The notes: a model not told the origin generated them from the letters alone. A DNA stretch of 36,859 nt from JASFUX01 sp050050115 (GCA_050050115.1 JASFUX010000004.1:1-36859), one strand, 5' to 3'. Positions 8,112 through 17,713 are shown, numbered from the stretch's first letter. A program made the numbers and translations.

Positions 8112-9377
8112 TTATTCCTCTTCGGCCATCGCGCCGTAGACCCAACCGCGCGCTATGTTCTGATAGCGGCTGGCGAGCTGCTGGTTCTGGATCATCAGAA
8201 CCGCGAACAGATCGTTGCCCGGATCGACCCAGAAGTTCGTGCCCGCGATGCCGAACCAGGAGAAGGCGCCGGGCTCTTCAGGTCGGTTGGCGCTGTCCTC
8301 GAGCACGACCTGGAAGCCGAGACCGAAGCCCACGCCCGGTCCGGGGAAGAACAGGCCGTTGGAGCGGATCTCCGGCGTGGTCTGATCGACCAGCATCGCA
8401 TCGAGGGTTTCGGGTTCGATGATCCGCACCCCGTCGAGCTCGCCGCGGTTGGCCAGCATCGAGGCGAAGAGATAGTAGTCCTCCGCCGTCGACACGAGAC
8501 CGCCGCCGCCCGAGAGCATCGCCTGCGGCTCGACCAGCGGCGTCAGGATCGGATTGGGATCGGTTCCGAACGCCAAGCGATAGTTCTCCGACACCGGCGG
8601 ATAGAACGACGTGTCGTCCATGCCCAGCGGATCGAAGATGCGTTCCTGCAGAACCACGTCGAGCGGCTGGCCGGCCGCCACTTCGACGACCGCGCCCAGC
8701 ACGTCCGTCGAGCGCGAATAGTTCCACGCCGTGCCCGGATCGGCGATCAGCGGCAGCTCACCCAGACCGTCGGCCAGCTCCCGTGCGGTGATGTCCGAGC
8801 GGTTCTCGCCGGCTGCGTCGTACATGGCCGTCAGCGGGTGCTGGGTCATGATGAAGCCGTAGATGAGACCTGAGGTGTGGCTCATCAGGTGGCGGACCTT
8901 CATCTCGCTCGTCGCTGGACGGCTCTCGCCCTCGCCGACGTACACCGTCGCGTCAGCGAACGCGGGGATGTAGTCCGACACCGGCGCGTCGAGATCGAGC
9001 GCGCCCTCTTCGACGAGGGTCATCGCTGCAACCGTGACGACCGGCTTGGTCATCGAGAAGATGCGGAACAGGCTCTGGTCAGTGACCGGCGTTGGGTTGT
9101 CCGCGCTGTGCACGCCCACCTGCTCGTTCAAGACCACCTGGCCATCCCTGACGATCAGGAACACTGCGCCGGGGAAGGCGCCTTCCTCGACATCCTCGGC
9201 CAGCGCAGCGCGCACTTCATCGAGGGCGGCCGGGTCGAAGCCGAGCGCGCTCGGGTCTTCGACCGGCGTCAGGTCGGCGGGCCTTTGAGGCGCGGTCGTG
9301 CAGGCGCCAAGCGCCGCGGCGGCGACCAGGCTGAGCGCCACCGCCGCGCCGCGCGCGTTGAATTCAAAAGGTCTCAC
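8112..9377 (-). CDS. lipoprotein serine hydrolase (beta-lactamase class C / family VIII esterase fold)
   Basis: 421 residues from the GTG at 9377, which has GGGGAG about 7 bases upstream; an in-frame GTG at 9413 overlaps the A2M stop (GTGA) but has no comparable ribosome site, so I prefer 9377. The N-terminus is a lipoprotein signal with lipobox LGAC (Cys26), placing the enzyme at the outer face of the membrane. Catalytic motifs are S108-M-T-K111 and Tyr220 in NYSRS, with a final W-F-G-I-A-G-T-N-F-W-V-D-P segment. YSxS instead of YxN, and WxG in place of KTG, resemble family VIII carboxylesterases more than penicillin-cleaving AmpC. The substrate could be an ester, a D-amino-acid peptide or a stem peptide. 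It is translated between A2M and PBP1C. Confidence 0.88.
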   Translation of the reverse strand: MRPFEFNARGAAVALSLVAAAALGACTTAPQRPADLTPVEDPSALGFDPAALDEVRAALAEDVEEGAFPGAVFLIVRDGQVVLNEQVGVHSADNPTPVTDQSLFRIFSMTKPVVTVAAMTLVEEGALDLDAPVSDYIPAFADATVYVGEGESRPATSEMKVRHLMSHTSGLIYGFIMTQHPLTAMYDAAGENRSDITARELADGLGELPLIADPGTAWNYSRSTDVLGAVVEVAAGQPLDVVLQERIFDPLGMDDTSFYPPVSENYRLAFGTDPNPILTPLVEPQAMLSGGGGLVSTAEDYYLFASMLANRGELDGVRIIEPETLDAMLVDQTTPEIRSNGLFFPGPGVGFGLGFQVVLEDSANRPEEPGAFSWFGIAGTNFWVDPGNDLFAVLMIQNQQLASRYQNIARGWVYGAMAEEE

Positions 9378-9409
9378 GTTGGTCTCCCCAAAAAGCTTCG
9401 CACCCGGCT

Positions 9410-12400
9410 TCACGACCGCGGCGCGATCTCAACATCAAATCCCGCGCTGCGCGCGAACACGTCCGGACGATACATATCCTCGACGACAACGCCAGGGGCG
9501 ACGAAGCGGCCCGGCGTCACGGCGCGAACGACGTAGGCGAGCGTCCGCGCGTCCTCGTAGACGTCGAGCGCGGCCACGAAGCGATCGTCGCGCGCCTCGG
9601 CGACCTTGGTCGACGCAATGTCGCCGAGCCAGCCGTAGGGCCCGCGGTCGCCAGCGTCCTCAGGCCGCAGGATCGCTTCGATCTCGAAACCCGCCGGCAG
9701 AAGGTCGGCGACGATCAGCGGCTGGGTGCGACGCTGGTAGGGCTGGATTAGCACCTGGACGATCAGACGATCGCCCTGCTCGATCCGGTTCAGCCGCGCC
9801 GCGGCGCCGTCAAGGGTGTGGATGGTCTTCTGCACGCTGATGTTCGCCGTCGCCGGTCGCGGCGGGGTCGCCGGCGCGCCGCGCGAGACCACGGTCCGCC
9901 ACAAGGGCGCGGCGCCGGCGTTCTCGAAGCTCACGCCGCGCTCAAGGTCGGCTTCAGTCAGCGTGAACCGCGACTGGCCCGGCTCGGCGTCGAGGCCTGC
10001 GACCGAAACGCTCGGGCCTTCGCGTCCATCAAGGAGCGCATGCGCAGCGAGCAGCATGAACGCCTTTTCCTGGGTGGTCAGCATCGAAGGCTCGGGCAGC
10101 TCGCGCTCGACCCGCTGGGCCAGGCTTTCGACCAGGTCGGTCTCGCCCGCTTCAGCGGCGAGCGCCAATATGCCGGCGAGATCGCGCCGCGGGGTCTGGT
10201 AGTAGTCGCCGCGGTTTTGATAACCGAGCGCGTCCACCGCCGCTTCGAAGGCGCTGATCGCGCGCGAGCGATCCCCGGCGAAGGCGAGCGCGGCGGCGAT
10301 GTGCGCCCGAGCGAGCGGGCTTTCGATCAGCTCAAGCTCCTGATCGTGCACGTAGCGCAGCCGCGAGACGTTCGCCCGGCCCTCGCGCGCCAGCACGTAG
10401 AGCGCATAGGCGCGCGCTCGGTGACGCATGCGGTCGTAGGTGTCCTGCTGCCATGTGTAGGACGGAATGTAGTAATCGTATCCTCCGCCGCCGGACATAT
10501 CGCCCTCGGCGACGCGCGAGAGCGTGTTGAGCGCGCGGTCGAGCGCCGCGTCAGGCACGGCGTAGCCGGCTTCCTTGGCGCGGGAGAGAAAATCGACCGC
10601 GTAAGCGCCGAGCCACGGGCTGGCTGAATAGTCCGACACGCGCCAGAGGCCGATCGTGCCGTCGGCGCTTTGCCGATTGAGGATCGTGCTGACCGCATTC
10701 TGGATCACGAAGGCGGCGCGCTCGGAGCCCGCGATGTCGGCGAGCGCGGCCATCTCGCCGGCGTAGAGCAGCGGCATGGCGCGCGAGGTCACCTGCTCGG
10801 TGCAGCCGTAGGGATACTGATCGAGCGAAGCGTAGAGCGCGCCCGCGTCCATCGGAATCGCCGAGAACGAGACCTGCACCTCGCCGCTGCCGGGCACGAA
10901 GCTCGACAGCAGATCGGACGGCGTCTCATAGCCCTCCCCGGCGCTCATCACGCCTTGGCTGGCGTAGCGCGCGGGCAGATAGGGCGAGCGGGTCTGGATC
11001 TGATAGTCGCGCGAGACCGCGAAGTCCGGACCTTCGACCGAGAACGACAGTTCGTCGATCCCCTCCTCGCCCGCGCCGACGGCGGCGGCGAGGTCGCGGC
11101 GCTCGCCCTCGGCCAGATTGACCGCAATCGGATCGCCTGGAACCTTGAGCCCGGCCGAGGCGAGGACGATCTCGTAGGTCCCGCTTTCGCCTTCGACGTT
11201 GTCGATCGTCGCCGTGGCGATCGCCTCGTCGCCGGGGGCGAGGAAGCGCGGAAGAATCAGCTCGGCGGGCACCTCGTCGCGCACCGTCAGTGGACGGTCG
11301 ACGCCGCCCACAGCGTCCGGCGACCAGGCGACGGCCATCAGCCGCAGCTCGCCGTTGAAGTCCGGCAGCTCGACCGGGACGATCGTCGAGCCGTCAGCTT
11401 CTAGCGCGACGGGCCCGGAGAACAGCGCGACCGTTCGGGTCGGCGTCACGGTGAGGCCTTCTCCACCCAGCTGGCCGCCGCCGACATTGACCGGCGCGGC
11501 GGCGCCCTGGTTGGGATCGAGCAGTCGTCCGTAATCGTCATACAAGCTGACGCCGAGGTATTTCTGACCGTAGTACCAGTCGACCGGATCGGGCGAAGCG
11601 AACTGGGTCAGCCGCAGGATGCCCTCGTCCACCGCCGCGAGCGTGATGAAGGCGTCTTCGCCGGCCGACGCGCCTGAGGTCTGGACTTCAATCTCTATCG
11701 TCTGACGCGGACGGACCACCTCGGGCGCATTGAGCGTGATCTCGAAGGTCCGCTCGCCCATGTCGACCGGAACGTGCGACACGCCCACCGCGCGGCGCGG
11801 CCGCGGCATCGATACCGGATCGCGCGGGGTGAAGACGCTGGCCATCACATAGGCGCCCGCGCCCCAGTCCTCGGTCACGTCGAACGACACCGTACCCCCG
11901 CCGGTCGGCAGCGTGACCGAACGGGTCTCGAGCACGCGGTCGGTGGCGAGCACGATCTCGGCCTCGCCCGGATAGGGCGGCACGATGGTGAACTCTGCGC
12001 GCGCGCCGACGACCACCGGCTCCTCAGGCGCGGAGATGCGCACCCGGTCAGGCGCTTCGACGCCCGACGTCGCCCGGCCGCCCCAGCCGGACCAGAAGCC
12101 GACGCTCGATTCCGCGCCCGTGGCGGGATCGGAGGCGATCAGCTCATAGTCGCCCCAGTCGAGCCCCGCGATCTCGACCGTCGCGGTTCCGATCGCAGGC
12201 ACGGCCTCGCGGCCCGCCTCGATCTCGACCACTTCGCGCGAGCGGCGCCAGTTCCAGTCGCCGTAGTCGTCGCGCCACCAGTCGTAGTGCCAGTCGATCC
12301 TGAGCAGCCGCCAGTCGACGTCCGTCGAGACCCCCTCGCCCCGACCGTCGAGCGCGACGAGATCGAAGCTCGCGCCTTGACCTTCAGGGGCAGTGTTTCC

Positions 12401-14395
12401 GTCAAAGCTCGGGTCGATCCCCACATAGAGATCGCGCGGGCGGTAGGGGATGCGAACGCTCTCGGACACCGCGCGGCCGCCCGGCTCTTCGACCGAAACG
12501 ACGGCGATCACGCGCAAAGGCTGGCTGGCGTTCTCGCCCTCGCCGTAGAGGTCGAGCGGAACAAGCGCGTCGCCGGCGCCGTCGGCGCGGCCTTCGGGCA
12601 GGTCGAGGCGCAGCTCGCGGAACTGCTCGTCGTGGCGGCCGAAACGGTAGCCTGCATACTCGTCGAACGGCGAGGGATCGACTTCGATCCGCGCTTCGCC
12701 TTCGATCGGCAGACCGGCGCCGGGCGCTCCATAAAGGAAGCGCGCGTTGGCGCGGATCGCGCGGATCTCGCCCGCGGCGATGGCGGTCTCCTCGTCGGCG
12801 TCGAGCTCGAGCGCGACGCGCTGAGGCACGAAGTCTTCGACCGCGAAGCTCTCCGAAGCGACCTGGCCGAGCCCGTCAAGCTCGACCGCGATCCGCCACA
12901 TCCCGCGGGCGGCGTCGCGCGGCACGTCATAGTCGTAGAATCGCGCGCCGGCGGATTGTCCGTCGGCGTCGAAACGAATGCGCTCGGCCTCGATGCCGTT
13001 GGGACGGTAGATCGCGAAGGCGCCCGGGCGCGGCGCAAGCGCGCGGGCTTGGGCGTCGCGGATCAGGCTCGAAGCGCGCACTGTTTCGCCCGGACGGTAG
13101 ATGCCGCGGTCGAGATAGACGAATACGTCCGCGCCTTCGCGCACCGCGCGTCCGGCGATGTCCTCGCCGGAGAGATCGACCGGCGCTCGATAGAGATCAA
13201 GCGCGGCGAAGTCGCCCTCTGGCCCGTAAGCCATCACATAGCGCGGCGCGAGCGCGCCCTGCCCGCTCATCAGCGCGTCGGAGAAATGCGCCCGGCCGTT
13301 TGCGCCGGTCGTTTCGATGGCGAGAATCTCGTTGCTGCGCGCCACCAGCGCCAGCTCTGCGCCGCGGACGGTCTGCGCGCTCTGCAGTGAACGCAGCGTC
13401 ACGTCGAGGCCGGCCTGACTGCGGTAGCTCGTCAGCGCCAGGTCGGTGAACATGATCCAACGGCGCGCCGAGGCAGGCTGGCCGCGGAAGTTCTCGCCTT
13501 CGCGCTTCTGGGTCACTTCGACGAAGTAGGCGCCGGGCTCGAGCGTTCCTAAGGCGCCGGCGAGCGGAAACACCGTCGTGGTCGGCGCATTGGGTTCGCC
13601 CTCGATCGCCATCTCGCCTTCCCAGACGAGCATGCCGATGTCGTCCGCGGACTCGTCGAAGTCGAGCCAGCCGTAATCGCCCTCGCCGATCGCGTTGCCT
13701 TCGGTCACCCGCTTGAACACGAGCGCGCGATCAGAGACGCGCTTGACGCTGACGAGGACCGCATCGACGTTGACCGTCTCGAGCGCGAGGCCGTCCGCAT
13801 CGAGGCGCGGCAGGATCACGCCGCTGCCGGCGAAGCCGACGTGTGCGGGCCGGTCGCCGAAGTCGATCGCGGTCCGCTCGGTGCGCGCCAACTCGCGGCC
13901 GTCGGCCGACGGCAGGCCCTCGCGCACGACGATGTCGCGGCTTTCGCCGAAGGTCAGGCCGCCGACGCAGGCCGACTGTCCCGAAATGAGAATCTCGATC
14001 GGCGTTTGCGGGTCGACCTCGATGTAGGGCTCGTAGTCCGCCGACGGATCGAGTGGTGCGGAGAAGACCAAGCAAGCGCGCGGCTGCACGTCGCTGACGT
14101 CCATGTAGTAGCGCAGATACTCGAACCGGTCGGGCGCGATCGGCCGAGCGCGCGGCGCGTCGGGATCGCGCGTCGCCAGCTCGATCGGCTGGTCGTCTTC
14201 GGGCGTCTCGCGAGCCGCCTCGGCGCGCTCGGCGGCGGCGCGGGCGCCCGGCGCGGCTTCGACCGCCTCGGTCTGCTCGCCCTCGGCGAACCGGGGCGAG
14301 GGCCTGTCGGAAAGGAGGTTCATCGCGGCGAGCAGCACGAAGGCTGCGAACCAGAAGACGCCGAAGCCGATGATCGGCCAGTCCGACTTGCGCAT
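9410..14395 (-). CDS. yfhM: alpha-2-macroglobulin family protein (thioester-containing)
   Basis: 1661-residue periplasmic protease trap of the bacterial A2M family. It should be a chain of macroglobulin beta-domains, then a thioester domain with the reactive motif Y-G-C1198-T-E-Q, so the covalent-trapping chemistry is intact. The helical toroid region follows (about 1200-1480). I place the start at 14395 (MRKSDW) because AGGGGAGGGAT lies just upstream and the protein then opens with a single hydrophobic anchor (residues 6-28). An earlier in-frame start at 14470 has no such site. E. coli YfhM is instead a lipoprotein, so membrane attachment here differs. It is first in the operon with the serine hydrolase and pbpC; the known model is that A2M traps proteases that breach the outer membrane while PBP1C repairs the wall. 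Confidence 0.95.
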   Translation of the reverse strand: MRKSDWPIIGFGVFWFAAFVLLAAMNLLSDRPSPRFAEGEQTEAVEAAPGARAAAERAEAARETPEDDQPIELATRDPDAPRARPIAPDRFEYLRYYMDVSDVQPRACLVFSAPLDPSADYEPYIEVDPQTPIEILISGQSACVGGLTFGESRDIVVREGLPSADGRELARTERTAIDFGDRPAHVGFAGSGVILPRLDADGLALETVNVDAVLVSVKRVSDRALVFKRVTEGNAIGEGDYGWLDFDESADDIGMLVWEGEMAIEGEPNAPTTTVFPLAGALGTLEPGAYFVEVTQKREGENFRGQPASARRWIMFTDLALTSYRSQAGLDVTLRSLQSAQTVRGAELALVARSNEILAIETTGANGRAHFSDALMSGQGALAPRYVMAYGPEGDFAALDLYRAPVDLSGEDIAGRAVREGADVFVYLDRGIYRPGETVRASSLIRDAQARALAPRPGAFAIYRPNGIEAERIRFDADGQSAGARFYDYDVPRDAARGMWRIAVELDGLGQVASESFAVEDFVPQRVALELDADEETAIAAGEIRAIRANARFLYGAPGAGLPIEGEARIEVDPSPFDEYAGYRFGRHDEQFRELRLDLPEGRADGAGDALVPLDLYGEGENASQPLRVIAVVSVEEPGGRAVSESVRIPYRPRDLYVGIDPSFDGNTAPEGQGASFDLVALDGRGEGVSTDVDWRLLRIDWHYDWWRDDYGDWNWRRSREVVEIEAGREAVPAIGTATVEIAGLDWGDYELIASDPATGAESSVGFWSGWGGRATSGVEAPDRVRISAPEEPVVVGARAEFTIVPPYPGEAEIVLATDRVLETRSVTLPTGGGTVSFDVTEDWGAGAYVMASVFTPRDPVSMPRPRRAVGVSHVPVDMGERTFEITLNAPEVVRPRQTIEIEVQTSGASAGEDAFITLAAVDEGILRLTQFASPDPVDWYYGQKYLGVSLYDDYGRLLDPNQGAAAPVNVGGGQLGGEGLTVTPTRTVALFSGPVALEADGSTIVPVELPDFNGELRLMAVAWSPDAVGGVDRPLTVRDEVPAELILPRFLAPGDEAIATATIDNVEGESGTYEIVLASAGLKVPGDPIAVNLAEGERRDLAAAVGAGEEGIDELSFSVEGPDFAVSRDYQIQTRSPYLPARYASQGVMSAGEGYETPSDLLSSFVPGSGEVQVSFSAIPMDAGALYASLDQYPYGCTEQVTSRAMPLLYAGEMAALADIAGSERAAFVIQNAVSTILNRQSADGTIGLWRVSDYSASPWLGAYAVDFLSRAKEAGYAVPDAALDRALNTLSRVAEGDMSGGGGYDYYIPSYTWQQDTYDRMRHRARAYALYVLAREGRANVSRLRYVHDQELELIESPLARAHIAAALAFAGDRSRAISAFEAAVDALGYQNRGDYYQTPRRDLAGILALAAEAGETDLVESLAQRVERELPEPSMLTTQEKAFMLLAAHALLDGREGPSVSVAGLDAEPGQSRFTLTEADLERGVSFENAGAAPLWRTVVSRGAPATPPRPATANISVQKTIHTLDGAAARLNRIEQGDRLIVQVLIQPYQRRTQPLIVADLLPAGFEIEAILRPEDAGDRGPYGWLGDIASTKVAEARDDRFVAALDVYEDARTLAYVVRAVTPGRFVAPGVVVEDMYRPDVFARSAGFDVEIAPRS

Positions 14396-14707
14396 CAGAT
14401 CCCTCCCCTGCGCGCCATGCATGCCGTGTTGCGGCGAGGCTGGTCCGCCTCGCGCCTGCGCGCGTCGCACCCCGACCAGCCGTCACCCGCAGCCATCAAA
14501 GCACACCGGAGGCTCTCTACGATAGATGCAGAGGTAGCCGGCCGGATAAACGCTGTTGGTTGAGCGCGCGACAGCGCGTTCCCGCGATCAGCGTGCAGCT
14601 GCAAAAAGCCCTGTCTGCACGCGTTTTTGCGAGCCGTTCTTGCATGCCTGAAGGCTGCGGCCGGGGCCGGCCGCCGAACTGAAACAGCATGTGAGGGGAC
14701 AGCCGTC
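14396..14707. promoter_or_regulatory. divergent intergenic region between A2M operon and polysaccharide locus
   Basis: 312 bases with no gene. It must hold the promoters for the minus-strand A2M operon and for the plus-strand acyltransferase gene at 14708. The one clear structure is a stem-loop with a T-run and an interleaved second pairing at 14591-14630, listed separately. The segment before the 14708 start is rich in GGCCGG palindromes. I could not place a confident -35/-10 pair. Confidence 0.5.
14591..14630 (+). terminator. terminator-like stem-loop with interleaved alternative pairing (possible attenuator)
   Basis: GCGTGCAG (14591-14598) pairs perfectly with CTGCACGC (14615-14622) around a 16-base loop and is followed by GTTTTT, as in an intrinsic terminator on the plus strand. 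The loop contains GCAAAAA (14601-14607), which is perfectly complementary to TTTTTGC (14624-14630), so a second helix would tie up the T-run or form an H-type pseudoknot. No plus-strand gene lies upstream, so this would act in the leader of the gene at 14708 or end a short RNA. Confidence 0.45.
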
Positions 14708-15748
14708 ATGAGCGGAGGGGACGTCATTGAGAGCGTCAGCCGACACTGGTCCGACACGCCGCGCCGCGCTCGAGGTCGGCTGAAGACGCATTGGTTTTCG
14801 AGATGGGAGCCGTCGCTGGACGATGCGCTTCTCGCTCTGCCGACGATCGATGAATTGCCCGCCGATCTCTATCGCGCCTTGGCGATCTCCCGGCGAGGCC
14901 AGGCCAAGCGTATCGGCCTCGTGCTCGACGGCGAAGACCCGGTGATGGTCGCCGTGCTGCGCGCTGACCGGTCGAAGACCTGGCGCGCGGCGGCTGAGGA
15001 CATCTCGCCCAGCGCCGCCTTTCCGGCGCGCCCGGGCGACTACTTCGCCGCCTGCGCGGCGCTCGGCGTCCGGCTTGAGCTGAGCTTCCGCAAGCCGCCC
15101 GAGCCGATACCCGCAGGCGGTCGCGTGCGCGTCGAACGCGCGGTGTCGACCTACAGCCTCGGTCTACTGCGCAATCCCACGAAGCACTGGCGCGCGAGCC
15201 GATACGACCTCCTGGTCGAGGCCGCGCGCGCTTGCCCGCAGGCGCGCCGGCGCTACCTCCTCATGGACGCGTACGGCCAGGCCGAATGGGCTTTCCGCCG
15301 GGCCGCGCGAGCGCCGGGCTCGGACCCGGGTCGGCTTCTCGACCTCGAGCTGGCCGCCAATCATTTCGCCGCGACAGGTCAGCGCCGGACGGCGACGCTC
15401 TACGAGGACGACACGCCGATCGCCGCCATGGTGTTTTTGGTCCGAGACAATACGCTGATGGCCAAGCTGGCTCATGTCGAAGGTCGGGCGGACAAGCTGG
15501 CGCTGGCGAGCCTGCATGAGCAGACGATCGGTTGGGCGCGCTCGCAGGGCTATGTCGCGATCGACTACGACGCCCATCTGCCGCTGGCGTCGCAGATCAC
15601 GCGCGCGACCGGCAAGCGCACGCACGTCGCGGTCTTGCCGTCGAGCGCCGTCCGCGCCGCGGCCGCCGTCGCGCGCCGCAAGCTCGGACCTGAAGATGCG
15701 CCGTCTCAACCCCGGAAGCGGCCCGGCTTCGGGTTGCGCACCCCATAG
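14708..15748 (+). CDS. FemAB/GNAT-like acyltransferase domain protein (putative)
   Basis: 346 residues from the ATG at 14708 (GAGGGGA upstream). No signal peptide or membrane helix. The C-terminal half resembles the GNAT fold of FemAB/BioF2-like (Acetyltransf_6) proteins often seen in polysaccharide loci: a TATLYEDDTPIAAMVFLV beta-hairpin (about 226-243), then LAHVEGRADKLALASLHEQTIGWARSQGY, where a helix follows the acyl-donor binding strand. The N-terminal half is unrecognised. It opens the plus-strand side of the polysaccharide locus, followed after 135 bases by the GMC oxidoreductase. A role in moving an acyl or aminoacyl group onto a sugar is a reasonable guess only. Confidence 0.55.
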   Translation: MSGGDVIESVSRHWSDTPRRARGRLKTHWFSRWEPSLDDALLALPTIDELPADLYRALAISRRGQAKRIGLVLDGEDPVMVAVLRADRSKTWRAAAEDISPSAAFPARPGDYFAACAALGVRLELSFRKPPEPIPAGGRVRVERAVSTYSLGLLRNPTKHWRASRYDLLVEAARACPQARRRYLLMDAYGQAEWAFRRAARAPGSDPGRLLDLELAANHFAATGQRRTATLYEDDTPIAAMVFLVRDNTLMAKLAHVEGRADKLALASLHEQTIGWARSQGYVAIDYDAHLPLASQITRATGKRTHVAVLPSSAVRAAAAVARRKLGPEDAPSQPRKRPGFGLRTP

Positions 15749-15883
15749 CGGCAGTCGGTATGAAGCTTGTATCTCACCTTCAGGTTGTCCCCTCTCGCGC
15801 GTCGGATGTCCTCCGATGCACGACGGGCTAGAATTCGATAAAGCGACGCGTTCGCAAAGCGAGACACCGGGGAGGGGGTCCGC

Positions 15884-17713
15884 ATGCAAGTCGAGAGGCT
15901 GTCCAGCCTTGAGCCAGACACGGTCATCGAGGCGGACGTCGCGATCGTCGGCGGCGGGCCCGCCGGGCTGACCGTCGCGCGCGAGCTGATCGGATCGTCT
16001 TTAAAGGTGCTGATCCTCGAAAGCGGCGAACTCGACGCCGACTGCCCGGTTCGCGCCGAACTCAATACAGTCGAGAACGTCGGCGAGCCGAAGAGCGACG
16101 CGCAATGGGCCAAGCGCAACGAGATCTTCGGCGGCGCGGCCTCGAGCTGGACCGACAACACCCAACCCTTTGAGGTGCGCAACCGCGTGCTCGGCGGCTC
16201 CAGCCACACCTGGGCGGGCAAGTCCGCCGCGTTCGAGCCGATCGACTTCAAAGCGCGCGACTGGGTCCCGCACTCCGGCTGGCCGATCACGCGCGACGAG
16301 CTTGAGCCGCACATCGACCGCGCCGCCGAGGCGCTCAACCTCGGCCCCAACCGCTACGACGACTCTTTCTGGGAGCTGATCGGCGCCGAGCCGCCCGAGC
16401 CGGGCTTCAATCAAGAGCTTCTTTCGTCGTTCTTCTGGCAGTTCGCCCGCTCGCGCCTCGACAACATGGACATCATGCGTCTGGGCCCGGAGTTCCTCGC
16501 CCAGGACGCGCCGAACGTCCGCGTGCTGCTTGATGCGACCGTGACCCACATCAACACCAACGAGAGCGGCTCGGCGCTCGAAGAGCTGGAGATCGCCTCG
16601 ATCTCGGGCCGGCGCGCCCAGGTCAAGGCGACGGCGGTGGTGCTGGCCGCGGGCGCGGTGGAGAATGCACGGCTCCTGCTCGCCTCGAACCGCATCCGGC
16701 CCCAAGGCGTGGGCAACGATCACGACGTGGTCGGCCGCTTCCTGATGGAGCATCCGAGCGCCACCATCGCCCGGTTCAAGCCCGAGGACTTCAACGCGAT
16801 CGTCGATCGCTTCGGCTTCTACGGCGTCACCCACGGCGGGCGGGCGCACATGTATATGCACGGCCTCACGCTGTCGGAGGAGGTCCAAGAGCGCGAGGGC
16901 CTTTTGAACTGCGCGCTCTATATGTCCGAGCACCGCGCCCCGGACGATCCCTGGGACGCGATCAAGCGGCTGGTCCGGCGCAACAGCGAGACGCCTTTGA
17001 GCGACGCCTGGGCGGTCGCCAAGAGCCCGGCGCTGCTGGCCAAGGGCCTCGGCAGACGCGCGTTCCAGAGCAACGCGATGCCGCAGCCGGTCAAGGATGC
17101 GGTGGTCAACTTCATGATCGCGCGCAACCCCAACTTCGTCGTGCGCGAGTTCCAGAGCCGCGGGATCCCACACAAGCTCTCAGGCCTCGTCGTCGACGCG
17201 ATTTCCGAGCAGCGCCCCAACCCCGACAGCCGCATCACCCTGTCGCCCCAGACCGACCCTCTCGGCGTGCCGCTGCCGCGCGCCGACTGGCGGATCAACG
17301 AGCAGGAGCGGCGTTCGGTCGTCCGGCTCGGCCAGCTGATGGTCGAGGAGTTCCCCCGCGTCGGCCTGCCCGCTCCGGTGCTCGAGGACTGGGTGGCCGA
17401 GAGCCGGCCCGAGGACGGCGTCTTCATCGACATGGCCCATCCGATCGGCACCACGCGGATGTCGACCGACCCGAAGACCGGAGTGGTCGACGAAAACTGC
17501 AAGGTGCACGGCGTCAAAGGCCTCTACGTGGCCGGCGGCTCGGTGTTCCCCACCAACGGGCACGCCAATCCGACGCTGATGATCATGTCGGTCGCGATCC
17601 GCCTCGCCGATCACTTGCGCAGCTCGTTCGGCAAGATCGCCGGCGGCGCGATCGCGGCCAGCCTGGCTTTGTTGATGCCGTCGGCTGAATACTTGCTTCT
17701 CGAGTTCGAGTAG
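15884..17713 (+). CDS. GMC family FAD-dependent oxidoreductase
   Basis: 609-residue flavoenzyme of the glucose-methanol-choline family, which oxidises alcohols, often on sugars. The N-terminal Rossmann motif VAIVGGGPAGL (residues 19-29) ends the first strand, with Glu46 binding ribose. The GMC N-domain shows RVLGGSSHTWAGKS (101-114). The C-terminal GMC domain has HPIGTTRM (about 519-526) and the catalytic His in NGHANPT near residue 560. A hydrophobic tail at the extreme C-terminus may touch the membrane. GGGGAGGGGG lies a few bases before the ATG. It precedes the DegT aminotransferase by 17 bases, so one model is oxidation of a sugar hydroxyl to a keto group for that aminotransferase to use. 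Confidence 0.92.
   Translation: MQVERLSSLEPDTVIEADVAIVGGGPAGLTVARELIGSSLKVLILESGELDADCPVRAELNTVENVGEPKSDAQWAKRNEIFGGAASSWTDNTQPFEVRNRVLGGSSHTWAGKSAAFEPIDFKARDWVPHSGWPITRDELEPHIDRAAEALNLGPNRYDDSFWELIGAEPPEPGFNQELLSSFFWQFARSRLDNMDIMRLGPEFLAQDAPNVRVLLDATVTHINTNESGSALEELEIASISGRRAQVKATAVVLAAGAVENARLLLASNRIRPQGVGNDHDVVGRFLMEHPSATIARFKPEDFNAIVDRFGFYGVTHGGRAHMYMHGLTLSEEVQEREGLLNCALYMSEHRAPDDPWDAIKRLVRRNSETPLSDAWAVAKSPALLAKGLGRRAFQSNAMPQPVKDAVVNFMIARNPNFVVREFQSRGIPHKLSGLVVDAISEQRPNPDSRITLSPQTDPLGVPLPRADWRINEQERRSVVRLGQLMVEEFPRVGLPAPVLEDWVAESRPEDGVFIDMAHPIGTTRMSTDPKTGVVDENCKVHGVKGLYVAGGSVFPTNGHANPTLMIMSVAIRLADHLRSSFGKIAGGAIAASLALLMPSAEYLLLEFE

Noticed and set aside
6353..8422. Long plus-strand open frame (nearly 690 codons) opposite pbpC
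   Set aside because: The translation is Arg/Gly/Ala-rich with no recognisable domain, typical of antisense frames in GC-rich genes. The minus-strand frame is a complete PBP1C with all catalytic motifs. Similar long shadow frames opposite the A2M, adenylating enzyme, aminotransferase, methyltransferase and pyruvyl transferase genes were rejected likewise.
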